Of a DNA stretch of 60,000 nt, positions 1-10,864 are shown piece after piece. Origin of the DNA: Symsagittifera roscoffensis (taxonomy: Eukaryota > Xenacoelomorpha > Acoela > Convolutidae); assembly GCF_963678635.1 (NCBI RefSeq), contig NC_087069.1:34309090-34369089 (forward strand), in the 5' to 3' direction. Made by a program: the position numbers and the translations under genes. The notes below the pieces were generated by a model that saw only the letters and a program-made list of their open reading frames with translations, had not been told where the DNA came from and did no database searches. Within the stretch, counting starts at the first letter, position 1; each line of letters starts with the position of its first letter.

Positions 1-279
1 CGTAGCAAAATTTATGGGATTGACCAGCCGATTGCGTTGTTTTCTCGATTATTGATTGACTTTACACAAAATTGAAAAATGAGTTCCATTGTATCTTCTG
101 TAATAATAATAAAGAGTTGGTAGCGCATGCCTTTAATGACGTTAATTACAAACGGAGAAGTTTTTGACAAACTGTTTTGAAATGAATAACTGGATTGAAG
201 TTGATCATCTTGAGGTTACGCTAGAAAACCTTTAGTTAAATTTGAAAATTTTTTAAAACAGAGGATTTAGGAGGCTATA

Positions 280-444
280 TTAAACTGTAGCATGAATCTG
301 GGCAAAACATTCTGAAAGTACAAACGTCTGTTGATCAGAAACTACCCTACGAGGTAATAACTCAGCATCTATATCATAGGAAAATTCCCCAGTTCCATTT
401 GAGTTTACCTGATACCCGTTTACATTTATGGGTTTCGGGTTCAC
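280..444 (-). CDS. putative terminal exon, unrecognised protein
   Basis: A minus-strand stretch of about 55 codons ends in a stop and is richer in G+C than its surroundings. An acceptor-like sequence ending in TTTCAG lies just upstream (plus 445-450), so the exon probably begins with the codons for VNPKPINVNGYQ. The product looks soluble and includes FSYDIDAELLPRR. No family is recognised. The ATG at 489 that would give a 69-codon ORF is probably intronic. The exon call rests on composition and the splice site only. Confidence 0.3.
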   Translation of the reverse strand: MNPKPINVNGYQVNSNGTGEFSYDIDAELLPRRVVSDQQTFVLSECFAQIHATV

Positions 445-489
445 CTGAAATGTAACTTGTAGGAAAAAAACGTTGATTCTGTCCATCAA

Positions 490-1242
490 ATATAACTGAA
501 TACCATTTACAACACATTACTAGCTATATACCACAGGATTGATTCTTTTAAATGTTCAACTGATCAAAAAGAGAGTTTTTTCAATCTCTCAAAATTTATA
601 ACTGAAAAAAAATCAAGTATTAAGTTTTTTGAGTTTTTTTTGTTCGACGTAACGCATATAACACATCCACATTCCAAAAAAAAACACAGCAAGAGCAAAA
701 CCGAAAAACATGTGACGAAAACCAAAATTATTTTTAAGTTATAGAAACACATTTAAAATGTTTTTAGCAGTCGTTTGTTTTTTTTGCTTTTGTAACTTTT
801 GTACAAAAAAGTTGCTGATTTTCTGAATATCTATGGGATGAAAAATTGTCGACAATAAAAAAAGTCGAATTTTTGTAGGAATAACAACACGGGTGCGTTG
901 TAGCTTGACAGGAAAATTTCAAGCTCCCAAACCCAAAAAAGAGGATATTTGCTACGAAAGTTAACGCAATGTAAAAATTGTCGGGAGAATCACTCAGTCG
1001 AATTTTTATATTAATTTGTCAAAGAAGTATTACCGACATCGTTCAACCCACAGAGTCGAGAAATGACATTCCTCGACCCATACGGTCGATACGTAATCAA
1101 GTCGAGACTTCAAACCCCAGCTGTGAACTTAGGAACAAGTATATTTTAAGGTGCATGTAGGGAGCGGGGGGGGGGGGGGGTTGTGCGTCTTAACTTAAGG
1201 GTGAGTGGACTTCGATATTCGGTTTTTGCGCAGAAAATTTTG
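490..1242. other. AT-rich non-coding stretch
   Basis: No convincing coding sequence is visible on either strand. The stretch is AT-rich with many T and A runs. A run of 16 G at 1165-1180 is the only notable feature. Confidence 0.5.
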
Positions 1243-1427
1243 TCAAATTAGGCCGGTCGTTATGGTGTTTTGAGAGAGCTCGGAAATTATATATTGCTTA
1301 CAATAATCCTGCTCGCGGTTCGCCAAGTAGGATTGTAGTTTCGTCATTGCATTCACACACCATCCGCAGTCTCCACTCTCTGAGAAGTCGTAGCTGTAGC
1401 CCTCCTTCAGATCTTCTTCATACGCCT
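1243..1427 (-). CDS. putative cysteine-containing exon
   Basis: A minus-strand ORF clearly richer in G+C than its flanks encodes about 61 residues ending in a stop. It includes EAYEEDLKEGYSYDFSESG followed by a CGWC pair and a later DYC. An acceptor (T-rich tract then TAG at 1428-1430) precedes it, and a GTAAGT donor lies only 29 nt further upstream. The intron would therefore be very short, or the real donor is elsewhere. The Cys spacing is loosely saposin-like but too short to assign. Translation of the immediate upstream sequence hits a stop, so the previous exon is not identified. Confidence 0.35.
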
Positions 1428-2391
1428 CTAAAAAACAAACAAACAAAAATACTTACCCGGATCAAAAACTATTCAGCTATCATACAGATCCCAAGCACTT
1501 CATGAGTTTAACAAAATTGTATGAAAATTCTTCAAGTAACATTTTTGATACTATGTAAATTTATAGCCAAAAATGAAGTTTTTTGACAGTTTTTTGACAG
1601 ATTTTTTTTTCATTTCTTTTTTCTCTTAGGAGTTATTTGAAATAACATGACCTCATTTTGGGTACAAGCCCTTTTGTTGGGTATTAAGACTTCAAAAGTC
1701 ATTGACACTTAATCTGAAGTGGATTATATTGTTAGCATTCAGGAAAGCATTAAAATGAAACGTAACTAAATTAGATTCATTTATTTTTCGTTGTTATAGA
1801 GAAAAACGATGAAGTTCAATTATAATAGATATTTTTCTCTCTTTTCAAACAAAACGGGTCATCATGCAAAACTGAAAGCACACAAAGTCGTTTGCACAAT
1901 TTTAACTGAAGTTGGTTGCTGTTCAATTTCAACTTTTGTTACTCACTCTATTTTTTCCTTTCCATTATTTTCTTAAAATCTGGTACGTTGGGGGAACAAC
2001 TTGAAGGTGATAAGCTTTGTATGAGTGAAAGAATACAAATTTCATAAGGAAGCGTGCGCCAATTGTGCGCCAAACCTCCAAAAAAGTGTCTAAAATGCCA
2101 GTTGGAATTTTTTTTGTCCAAAAACTGCTTGCAGCATCGTAAATTTTTGTCAAAACAGGATCGTTATTGTCTTATTGGAAATATGCAAAAATCAATTGGC
2201 ATGACTTTAGCAAGAGGCTGAAACAAAGTGTTCAAAACTGTATGTATCTATATAAGTCATTACGAAGCTAAACTGTGCACTGGATAGGCGCACAATTTTG
2301 TGTCTGTATGTTCCTGGATACCAGAGACAAGTCTTTAAATATGTTAAAATTTTGTCGGAACGATCAGAGGAAATTAAATACCAAAAGAAGA
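1428..2391. other. non-coding stretch
   Basis: AT-rich sequence with short open frames of no recognisable content. Nothing is assignable. Confidence 0.4.
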
Positions 2392-2945
2392 ACAAGACTG
2401 CTCGTATCAGGGCGAAGCCCTGAATGTTCCGACTGCCTTTTAAGGTTTATGGAGCAGCAGTAAAAACATTAATAAATAAATTAAAATAAATAAAAATGAA
2501 ACTGTTTTTCTAAAATTTGAAATTTTTTATGAAAATCATCCCCTACACGCCATATAAAGTACAAAAAGATAGATTTCGTTCCTTGTAACAAATCAATTAT
2601 GGCAAATAAGCTTATAAATCTCCGTCTTATAAATCATTCAACCAATTTGGAATGATTTATAAGACGGATTAAATCTCCGCTTACGCGTTAATAGCGCGAA
2701 TTATATCGCGCGTTAATTGTCCCAAATTGGTCAAAATGGCAATCTTTAAACCCTAATAATTGAACGAAAAATGATCACAGGTGAAATATCTTTTCAAATT
2801 AAAGCTCAAGACAACAAAACTTTTCGAATGATATAAAAAAAATTCCGTTGAAAATGGCTGGTTAAAAAGTCGAAATTTGTCTGAAGAAAAAAAAACCCAC
2901 CCCGAGCACAAATATTCCGTTACTTTCGTATCGAAAGTCGGAACA
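2392..2945 (-). repeat. double-hairpin repeat unit R1 (single copy)
   Basis: A 554-bp copy of the family described at 5475-7058, in the opposite orientation. It begins with ACAAGACTGCTCG, then a perfect 7-bp hairpin TCAGGGC-GAA-GCCCTGA. It ends with a hairpin of arms ACTTTCG and CGAAAGT and the 10-mer AGTCGGAACA, which is the inverse complement of TGTTCCGACT near the other end. It has no coding capacity. An internal inverted duplication around 2625-2690 (CTTATAAATC / GATTTATAAG) distinguishes this copy. Confidence 0.75.
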
Positions 2946-3203
2946 ACAAAGAGAGCTTTCTTGTTGCGGAATCTGCTGACAATTCACAAAATGCACAGTT
3001 TCGTCTCGTAATGGTATGAATGATTTTATGTATTATATGTTACGTAAACATTGTGAAGGGAGGTATGTTGGGCGGCGATGGGGGTAAGAAGTGAAATTGT
3101 TTTCAAAATCGAGTACGTTCAGAATTCGAATCGGCCCTACAGCAAGATCTTTTGACAAAGCCGCGGAATTATTCATGTGATATTTTCCGACATTGTGTAC
3201 AAC

Positions 3204-3597
3204 CAGGGGCGGATTTAGGGGGGGGGGACGTCTACCCCCCTCAGGGATTCGACCCCCTGCCGACCCAAAGGGTCCCCCCTTTGGTACTTTTTAAGAAATC
3301 CATTTTGGCCTACAGATACTAAAATTTTTCTAAGGGCGCCTTAGGCGCCAATGTATACTAACTTTGAGGGGGAGCGCGCGCCAAAAAATTTTCCAAAAAG
3401 TGCCTAAAAACGGCTTTTTTGACCTGTTTTTTTTTAAAATTTGCCTGCGGCGTAGAAGATTTGGCCAAAAAAGCGTCTTTTTAGTGTTCCAGGAGAGCTC
3501 GGAAAATCTATTTGGTCGACCAAAAAAAGGTCGTCAAAATTTTCGAAATTTTTTTGAAAATCCGCCCCCCCTCGAGAAAATTCTAGATCCGCCCCTG
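3204..3597. mobile_element. hAT-type MITE with 8-bp target duplication
   Basis: A 394-bp non-autonomous element. The terminal inverted repeats CAGGGGCGGATTTAG (left) and CAGGGGCGGATCTAG (right, inverted) match at 14 of 15 positions. The perfect 8-bp direct repeat TGTACAAC flanks it at 3196-3203 and 3598-3605. An 8-bp duplication is the hallmark of hAT superfamily insertion. There is no transposase; the internal 102-codon ORF is fortuitous. The perfect duplication suggests a fairly young insertion. Confidence 0.85.
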
Positions 3598-3831
3598 TGT
3601 ACAACGCAAAACAGAAATCGAATATTTTTTAAAATTAATTTTAATGGATTTGAAATGAAACAATTACTTTAAATTTTGCGAAAATGATGGGTCAAATCAA
3701 TTTATAATTCAGTTTGTTTTCTCAGGGCGAAGTGGGAACTGATAATATGGAAAATTTTTTTGAGCATGAAACTCCAACATGATTAATTTTTTAATTGATT
3801 TTCTTTTTCTTCAAGTGTGGCCTTGTTGTAC

Positions 3832-4070
3832 CTGACTTTGCGCAATGGGCGATGGTTTAACACAAAATTGCATGGATTTTTCTGACACGACAGTCGGAAC
3901 ATTGCAGTTTTCAACCTGATTGTTAACATCCGTTTTTCCCGAACACACTAAAGCAACATGATGGTTGCGTTGGCAAAACTTACCAGAGGAGAGGCAATCA
4001 ACGTAGGAAGACAGACCCTCCGATTTGTCACATCCAGAAATCTGTTCGACCTCATCGCACAATACCACCC
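3832..4070 (-). CDS. exon encoding C-terminal half of an SRCR domain
   Basis: This minus-strand exon follows a good acceptor (TTTTTTGTTCATTCCAG, ending at plus 4071) and may end at a GTACAA donor (plus 3830-3831). It encodes VVLCDEVEQISGCDKSEGLS, then SYVDCLSSGKF and CQRNHHVALVCSG. The pattern L-[CD]-x-V-x-x-x-x-G...L-x-x-C...C-x(2,3)-H-x-x-x-x-x-V-C matches the second half of scavenger receptor cysteine-rich domains, which mediate extracellular ligand binding. After the domain comes a Ser/Gln-rich segment with two more Cys. A possible upstream mini-exon (minus, about 4237-4290, donor CAG|GTAAAA) is less certain. The rest of the gene is not identified. Confidence 0.6.
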
Positions 4071-5144
4071 CTGGAATGAACAAAAAACCCTCAAAACAAA
4101 GATACTTCTTTACTTCTATGTAAGTCCATTCAAAAAGAATTCACAATCGCTGAAATTTGCAATATTTTGCTCTTAAAAAGATCACAAAATTCAAACCTCA
4201 CTCATAGATGAACTGTTTTTTACCTGCGATTAAAAATGTCGCTAAGAGTTTCAGCAACATCGCATTTGTCAAGTTTTCTAGCTTCAAAACAGAATGTATG
4301 TTCAAATTAACTCAAACTGTAACTATGAAATGAAATATTTGGAATGATTTGACAGCGGCTTTAGATACATCTAGGGGTTATTTCAGATAACAAGAGCTAA
4401 ACTAACATGAAGCTGTGACCCATGAAAGAGAGTATGAAAAGGGGTAAAATGTGACTCTTGCGACTTGCTTTAGTGAACATTCTCCTCTGAGTACACAGTA
4501 TTATCAGAGCGAATATGGTAACATTTCTGAGATTAGTACTGCTAAACCACAGAAAACTGTAGATCTGAAATTACTTTGAGATCAGATTGCTCAAGTAACA
4601 AAACATCATTTCTGAGCAGCAACACAAATTCGGGGGGTGTTCAGCAAGAATATTTTCTTCACGTAAAAACGTCAAAATTACAAAAAAAAACAAAACAAAT
4701 TTTGTTCTCATTTTTATGTCCGCAAATTAAAAATTGAGCTCGTCTTTGAGTTCCTTGCCTTATATAGATTAAAGTCCAAAAACAAAATTTTGTTAGAAAA
4801 AAATTAATAAAACATTCGATGTAAAATGTTTTTTTTTTAGGTTTAGTGATACGTCTAAAGCTCAAAACACAATTGAATCTAAATTGAATTGGAAATATCA
4901 TCAGAAAAAATGTTAAATAACTTTTTAAATTATTTTGTAATCAAAACAAACAATGTTCTTCAGTTTTTGAATGGCTGTAATCATTCAGACTAAGAAAACA
5001 ATTGTTGGTCAATACAGTCTTCTTGAATCAGTCAAAAACAGTGATGGCGAAACCTTGTCGAAACATAGTCTGTTGAGTCATAAGCAAAAACAGAGTGGAA
5101 AATCGACTCCACGAATATCATATTCTTGATCAGCAGATGATTTA
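4071..5144. other. intron/intergenic stretch
   Basis: Upstream of the SRCR exon on the minus strand. Apart from a possible mini-exon at about 4237-4290 encoding CDVAETLSDIFNR, nothing is recognised; it is AT-rich with homopolymer tracts. Confidence 0.35.
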
Positions 5145-5347
5145 AGGTGGGTGGGATGGATGGAAACCATCTCCCATTCCTCAACGATTCAACACCCTGT
5201 CGGCACAAAGCTCGCCCCTATGGTGCTATTTTGAGGCATCTATTTTTGGCCAACAAACCCAAAAGTTTTGAGAGAGAAAAAGAGATGACAAAATTTTCCA
5301 AAATTTTTCAAAAGCTGCCCCAATCGAAAAAATCTTAGATCCGCCCT
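5145..5347. mobile_element. degenerate relative of the 3204-3597 MITE
   Basis: Both ends resemble the MITE at 3204-3597. An internal segment with CACCCTGTCGGCACAAAG parallels CCCCCTGCCGACCCAAAG in the other copy, and the right end CTTAGATCCGCCC matches its terminus. No intact terminal repeat or target duplication is seen, so this is an old truncated copy. Confidence 0.5.
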
Positions 5348-5474
5348 TGGTCTTGTGCAAAAAAAAATCTTTGGTATTTATATACAACCAAATTACAATA
5401 TGCTACGACTTTAAATTGAGAACAACTTAGTTGAGCAACAAAATTTTTGATCCGACTTTCGATACGAAAGTAAT

Positions 5475-7058
5475 TGTTCCGACTTTCGATACGAAAGTAA
5501 CGGAATATTTGTGCTCGGGGTGGGTTTTTTTTCAGACAAATTTCAATTTTTTATCTAGCTAGTTTCGACGGAAATTTTTATATCATTCGAAAGGTATTGT
5601 TGTCCAAAGCTCAATATTGAAAAAAGAGTTCACCAGTGATCATTTTTCGTTAAGTTATGGGGGTTTAAAGGTTGCCATTTCGGCCAATTTGGACAATTAA
5701 CGCGCGATATATTTCTCGCTGTTAACGCGTAAGCGGAGAGTTAATCCGTCTTAGAAATCATTCCAAATTGATTGATAGAAACTTTTTAGCCATAATTGAT
5801 TTGTTACAAGGAGCGAAATCTATCTTTTTGTACATTAAATGGCGTGTGGGGGAATGATTTTCGTAAAAACTTCAAATTTTAGAGAAAATTTTTTTTTATT
5901 TCCTTTAGTCTTTTAATGTTATTAATGCTCAGCAAATCTTAAGAGGTAGTGGTAACATTCAGGGCTTCGCCCTGATATGAGCAGTCTTGTTGTTCCGACT
6001 TTCGATACGAAAGTAACGGAATATTTGTGCTCGGGGTGGGTTTTTTTTTCTTCAGACAAATTTCGACTTTTTAACTAGAAATTTTTGACGGATTTTTTTT
6101 TAAATATCATTCGAAAGCTCTCGTTGTCTTGAGCTTAACTTTGAAAATATATTTCACCTGTGATCATTTTTCGTAAACTTATGAGGGTTTAAAGATTGCC
6201 ATTTTGGCCATTTTGACCAATTTGGGGCAATTAACGCGCGATATATTTCGCACTATTAACGCGTAAGCGCAGAGTTTATCCGGCTTAGAAATTGTTCCAA
6301 ATTGTTGAAAGAAGCTTATATGCCAGAATTGATTTGTTACAAGGAGCGAAATCTATCTTTTTGTACTTTAAATGGCGTGTGGGGTGATGATTTTTGTAAA
6401 AATTTCAAAATTTAGAGATTTTTTTTTCTTTAGTCTTTTAATTTTATTAATGCTCAGCAAATCTTAAGAGGTAGTAGTAACATTCAGGGCTTCCCCCTGA
6501 TATGAGCAGTCTGGTTGTTCCGACTTTCGATACGAAAGTAACGGAATATTTGTGCTCGGGGTGGGTTTTTTTTTCTTCAGACAAATTTCGACTTTTTAAC
6601 TAGACATTTTTGACGGATTTTTTTAAATATCATTCGAAAGCTCTCGTTGTCTTGAGCTTAACTTTGAAAATATATTTCACCTGTGATCATTTTTCGTAAA
6701 CTTATGAGGGTTTATAGATTGCCATTTTGACCATTTTGACCAATTTGGGGCAATTAACGCGCGATATATTTCGCACTATTAACGCGTAAGCGCAGAGTTT
6801 ATCCGGCTTAGAAATTGTTTCAAATTGTTGAAAGAAGTTTATTTGCCATATTTAATATGTTACAAGGAGCAATATCTATCCTTTTTAACTTTATATGGCG
6901 TGTGGGGTGATGGTTTTCATAAAAATTTTCAAGTTTTAGAAAAAATGCTTTTTTTCATTTTTTTAATTTCATTCAATTTTATACCGTTATTACTGCTCCA
7001 TATACCTTAAAAGACAGTCGGAACATTCAGGGCTTCGCCCTGATACGAGCAGTCTTGT
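5475..7058 (+). repeat. tandem array of three double-hairpin units (F1-F3)
   Basis: Three head-to-tail units: 5475-5990, 5991-6515 and 6516-7058 (516, 525 and 543 bp). Each begins TGTTCCGACT and then a perfect hairpin ACTTTCG-ATA-CGAAAGT, followed by AACGGAATATTTGTGCTCGG. Near the other end comes AGTCGGAACA (the inverse of the start), a hairpin CAGGGC-TTC-GCCCTG (degraded in the F2 copy) and the tail GAGCAGTCTTG. The interior has a conserved block around AACGCGTAAGCG. A partial extra copy of the first ~25 bp precedes F1 at 5451-5474. There is no coding capacity. Subterminal inverted repeats, a 3' hairpin and head-to-tail arrays fit non-autonomous Helitron2/Helentron-type elements; a self-cleaving-RNA retrozyme is an alternative. 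Confidence 0.8.
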
Positions 7059-7446
7059 TTTACTTGGTGATCGAAAAACAACAAAACAAAACTGCATTTT
7101 TCTGAAAGATTCAAAAGATACTACAAAACAGCTATTCGAGTCAAGTCCGTTAAAAAATAAACAACCACAGGCAAAAAATATTCTAACACTAGACAAAACT
7201 CGGCGGAAAACATTGGAAGTATAGTCAAACACAGTCAAAACATGATTGATCACTGTGGCAAAACATTGTTGAACAAAATGATGAAAATTTTTTGAAATTG
7301 TAAAGAAACTTCACATGATATTTTTAATTAAGTCCAAATAGCAATTAATTGCAACTAAAAGTAACTATATAAACAATACTAATGGCTCAAAAATTTAAAA
7401 TTTGTTCTTTATCTAAACCAAAAAATTAATTTGACTCTAAAGCGAA
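7059..7446. other. spacer between two facing repeat arrays
   Basis: 388 bp of AT-rich sequence between the hairpin tails of the forward array (ending 7058) and the reverse array (starting 7447). Nothing coding is seen. Confidence 0.5.
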
Positions 7447-8720
7447 ACAAGACTGCTCGTATCAGGGCGAATCCCAGAATGTTCCGACTGCCTTTTAAGG
7501 TTTATGGAGCAGCAGTAATAACATAAAAAATTAAATGAAATAAAATAAAATGAAATTTTTTTTCCAAAATCTGAATTTTTTAATGAAAACCATCCACCCA
7601 CACGCCATATAAAGTACAAAAAGATAGATTTCGTTCCTTGTAACAAATCCATTATGGCAAATAAGCTTCGTTCAACCAATTTGGAACGATTTATAAGACG
7701 GATTAAATCTCCGCTTACGCTTTAATAGCGCGAATTATATCGCGCGTTAATTGTCCCAAATTGGTCAAAATGGCCAAAATGGCAATCTTTGAACCCTCAT
7801 AACTTTACAAAAAATGATCATAGGTAAAATATCTTTTCAAATTTAAGTTCAGGACAACAATGGTTTTCGAATGATATAAAAAAACTCCGTCAAAAATGGC
7901 TAGTTAAAAAGTCAAAATTTGTCTGAAGAAAAAAAAACCCATCCGGAGCACAAATATTCCGTTACCTTTGTATCGAAAGTCGGAACAACAAGACTGCTCG
8001 TATCAGGGCGAAGCCCTGAATGTTCCGACTGCCTTTTAAGGTTTATGGAGCAGCAGTTTTAACATAAAAAATTAAATGAAATAAAATAAAATTAAATTTT
8101 TTTTTCTAAATTTTGATATTTTTAAATTAAAAAATTAAAATCATCCCCCCCCCCACACGCCATATAAAGTACAGAAAGAGAATTTCGTTCCTTGTAACAA
8201 ATCAATTACGGCAAGTAAGCTTCGTGCAACCAATTTTGAACGATTTATAAGAGGGATTAAATCTCCGCTTACGCGTTAATAGCGCGAACTATATCGCACG
8301 TTAATTGTCCCAAAGTGGTCAAAATGGCCAAAATGGCAATCTTTAAACCCTCATAACTTTACCAAAAGTAATCAGAGATAAAATATCTTTTCAATTTAAG
8401 CTCAGGACAACAATACCTTTCGCATGATATAAAAAAACTCCGTCAAAAATGGCTAGTTAAAAAGTCGAAATTTGTCTGATGAAAAAAACCCACCCCGAGC
8501 ACAAATATTCCGTTACTTTCGTATCGAAAGTCGGAACAACAAGACTTCTCGTATCAGAGCGAAGCCCTGAATGTTCCGACTGCCTTTTAAGGTTTAAGGA
8601 GCATTAATAACAAAAATAAATAACATAAAACAAAATGAAATTTGTTTCATTTTATGATTTTCATAAACTTTTATGAAAATCATCACCCCACACGCCACAT
8701 AAAGCACAAAAGGATAGATT
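7447..8720 (-). repeat. tandem array of double-hairpin units, reverse orientation (R2-R4)
   Basis: Two full units (7447-7987, 541 bp; 7988-8538, 551 bp) and a truncated third (8539 to about 8720) lie head-to-tail in the orientation opposite to the 5475-7058 array. Terminal hairpins and the AGTCGGAACA / TGTTCCGACT inverse pair are kept at each junction. The truncated unit stops soon after CACACGCCACATAAAG. Confidence 0.75.
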
Positions 8721-9354
8721 AAAAGGTTAAAATCCTTACTAATGAAAAACTCTCAAGTCAATTTTAAATGAAATAGACTTTAGTGAAAACAAAGGAACTC
8801 TCCGCTTTTGAAAGAACTGGAGGAGTAGGCTAGAACCTCAAGTCTCAGGTGTCCGTGGAATCTGCGCCAAGGCCCAGGTTATGTACATTAATTTAACTGT
8901 TGAAGCAGACCATCTGACCCGACCTGATTCACTTAGCTGAAATCCTCCCGCTCACACGGCACGGAGGAGAAGGAGAACAAAACTCCCATCAAGAAGACTT
9001 TGGATTGAAGGCGGATACTGACCACAAAACTACACAAACAATGAAATCATTCAAACAACGATGCCGTCCCCAAAACCAAACAAAACATAAAAACTACAAA
9101 ACGATTGTTTTGATAGACTGGACTTCAGATGAAGTCCAGTGTCAGAGCGACGTCCAAGTAACCCAAACTTGTGATATGTCCTAAAATATTGGGTCAAGTT
9201 TTTAGATAGTCAAATATTCTTATTGAAAAACAAATGCATAGATTTTATTTACAAAAAACCTAAAAAATGAGATGAGTTGATGTCGGCCGATTGAGAAAAC
9301 CTTGTGAGTTAGTACAATTAGAGACTACTATATAGTGTTGGATTGGTAAGTTTT
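8721..9354. other. unassigned stretch with a GC-richer block
   Basis: The block from about 8790 to 9060 is richer in G+C than its surroundings (for example GGTGTCCGTGGAATCTGCGCC) but has no open frame and no RNA family I recognise. The rest is AT-rich. Confidence 0.35.
9117..9140. repeat. perfect 10-bp hairpin
   Basis: Arms ACTGGACTTC (9117-9126) and GAAGTCCAGT (9131-9140) are exact inverse complements around a 4-nt AGAT loop. No flanking gene ends here, so the role is unknown. Confidence 0.6.
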
Positions 9355-9395
9355 CTAGCTGCCGTTGTCTTCAATGTTCTCCCACTTGCTGATTC
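9355..9395 (-). CDS. possible short terminal exon
   Basis: A 41-nt minus-strand segment follows the acceptor AACTTTTGCAG and reads (x)-ISKWENIEDNGS-stop. It could be the last exon of the gene whose earlier exons are proposed at 10028-10262 and upstream, but no donor with matching phase is proven. Confidence 0.25.
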
Positions 9396-9571
9396 CTGCA
9401 AAAGTTTAATCGAAGCATATTTTTATGTATCTTTTTCCTCATACATTTTGTACTTGATGGCTACTTGAGGCTGATGTTAGTTTTCAACATAAAAAAATCT
9501 GCACATGTATCCTAGAAAAGTAATGAAACCTACATCTTTGAACTTGTAGCAACAAAAAGAAACCATCCGCG

Positions 9572-9636
9572 TACTGGGAACCTGCTGGGATCCTACTGGG
9601 AACCTGCTGGGAACCTGCTTCCGATGTGCTGGGAAC
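9572..9636. repeat. short tandem repeat, CTGCTGGGAAC-like unit
   Basis: About five imperfect copies of an 11-nt unit (CTGCTGGGAAC, with variants CTACTGGGAAC and CTGCTGGGATC). Confidence 0.7.
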
Positions 9637-10027
9637 AAAAAAAAAACTTAAATTCAAAAATAAATTATTCGAAGTTGTAATCAAAATATCTAAAATAAAA
9701 TACAATCAATCTGTTTTACTTCTGGAAATACGTTCTGTCCCCTTATTTCCAAAACTGTTAGTTCAAAAATCAAAACATTGGGAAACTACAACATTTCAAA
9801 TTTTTTTTAGAAAACGAGTTTAAAATTTCAACATTGCAACAAAGCTATTAGTAAAGAAAGGCAGGCAAAAAAATTGACATTTTGACAGCGGCGAGTTTTC
9901 ACAAGTTAATGTCTAAAAAAATTCAACTGAATTTTGAACAACAATTTTCAGATTGGGGACTTTTATGAATAATCCTATTGGAATTATATTTGATTTCTTT
10001 TGCGTGGAAACTGTTACTGTTGAACGT

Positions 10028-10262
10028 TCATCGCAGAAAAAATTGTGTGTAGAAAACGTTGACTAAAATGAAACCATGAATCTTCCGCTTAAATGAATAA
10101 CTAGCCGGTTTCTCGTCCTGTGTTGTATCATCCATTCGCTCTGGGCTTTTTTCTTTACTTGCTGATACTTCTCCATCATCAAGAGCTGCTCTGTAGCCAG
10201 TTGGATTAATGAATGGATTGTAGTCGTCTAAAGTTTTTTCCGTGACCCATTGAGTAAAAAAT
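10028..10262 (-). CDS. putative hydrophilic C-terminal exon
   Basis: Minus-strand coding sequence after the acceptor TCTACATGCAG. It encodes FFTQWVTEKTLDDYNPFINP, then TGYRAALDDGE and an acidic/Ser segment with KEKSPERMDDTTQDEK, ending in a stop at 10028 unless spliced earlier. The reading frame is clean and codons are diverse, unlike the AT-rich flanks. It may be the cytoplasmic tail of the gene starting at 12382. The phase of the nearest canonical upstream donor (at 10371) does not fit this frame, so a cryptic exon or non-canonical splice is needed. No family is recognised. Confidence 0.4.
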
Positions 10263-10371
10263 CTGCATGTAGAAAACTCAGAAATAGATAATTTTTATCT
10301 TAATTTTTTCCATCACAAGCCGAGGCGTTCAACTTGTTTTCATAAAAACAGGATTCCGACAATAAGCTTAC

Positions 10372-10534
10372 CGGTCAAAGCCAGAAAGTATGAAAACAGC
10401 AATTTGTTTTTGCTAACTAAATCAAACATGTATTGAAATCTTTTTTCCTGGCTGACGCACCACTTTGCCAATATCAATAGACGGTATGTCTGACTTAAAT
10501 TGATCACAAAGCTATCCATGTGCCATGATTTAAT
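10372..10534 (-). CDS. putative exon with hydrophobic end
   Basis: An acceptor (GTTTATTGTAAAAG, plus 10535 onward) and a donor CCG|GTAAGC (plus 10370-10371) bound a 163-nt frame. It encodes MDSFVINLSQTYRLLILAKW and later QYMFDLVSKNKLLFSYFLALT, whose end is hydrophobic. It lies between the 505-codon exon and the tail exon at 10028-10262, all on the minus strand, and may join them. No family is recognised. Confidence 0.4.
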
Positions 10535-10864
10535 CTTTTACAATAAACCAAAAAAAAACTCAAAATTATAACAAATTATAATTTTAAACTGTTGTTTCAT
10601 TAAAAAAAAACCACCAAACCTATGTTTTCTGTTACAAGATGACATAAAACCAAAGTTCTACTGTTCTCAAAAATGAAAACTGCTATAAATTTTTGCAAAT
10701 GCGCCCCCCTCCATTTTCTGTGGATTTTTATTTAAGGCAATCTCTTGTGTCATAAATCAGTTACCATCTTAGCAAGGAATTGTCAAAACGGATTTAAAAA
10801 TCATTTTGTTTTCTCCAAACCAGGGTTTTTTAGACTTTTGACAATTTTCAAACAAAGAAATTCT

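Noticed and set aside
3364-3672. 102-codon plus-strand ORF
   Set aside because: It lies across the hAT MITE and consists of homopolymer-driven Phe/Lys/Arg runs; no transposase similarity.
5960-6020. Hammerhead ribozyme at the repeat-unit junction
   Set aside because: CTGAT and CGAAAG words are present, but the CUGANGA core and an allowed cleavage triplet in the right order are not.
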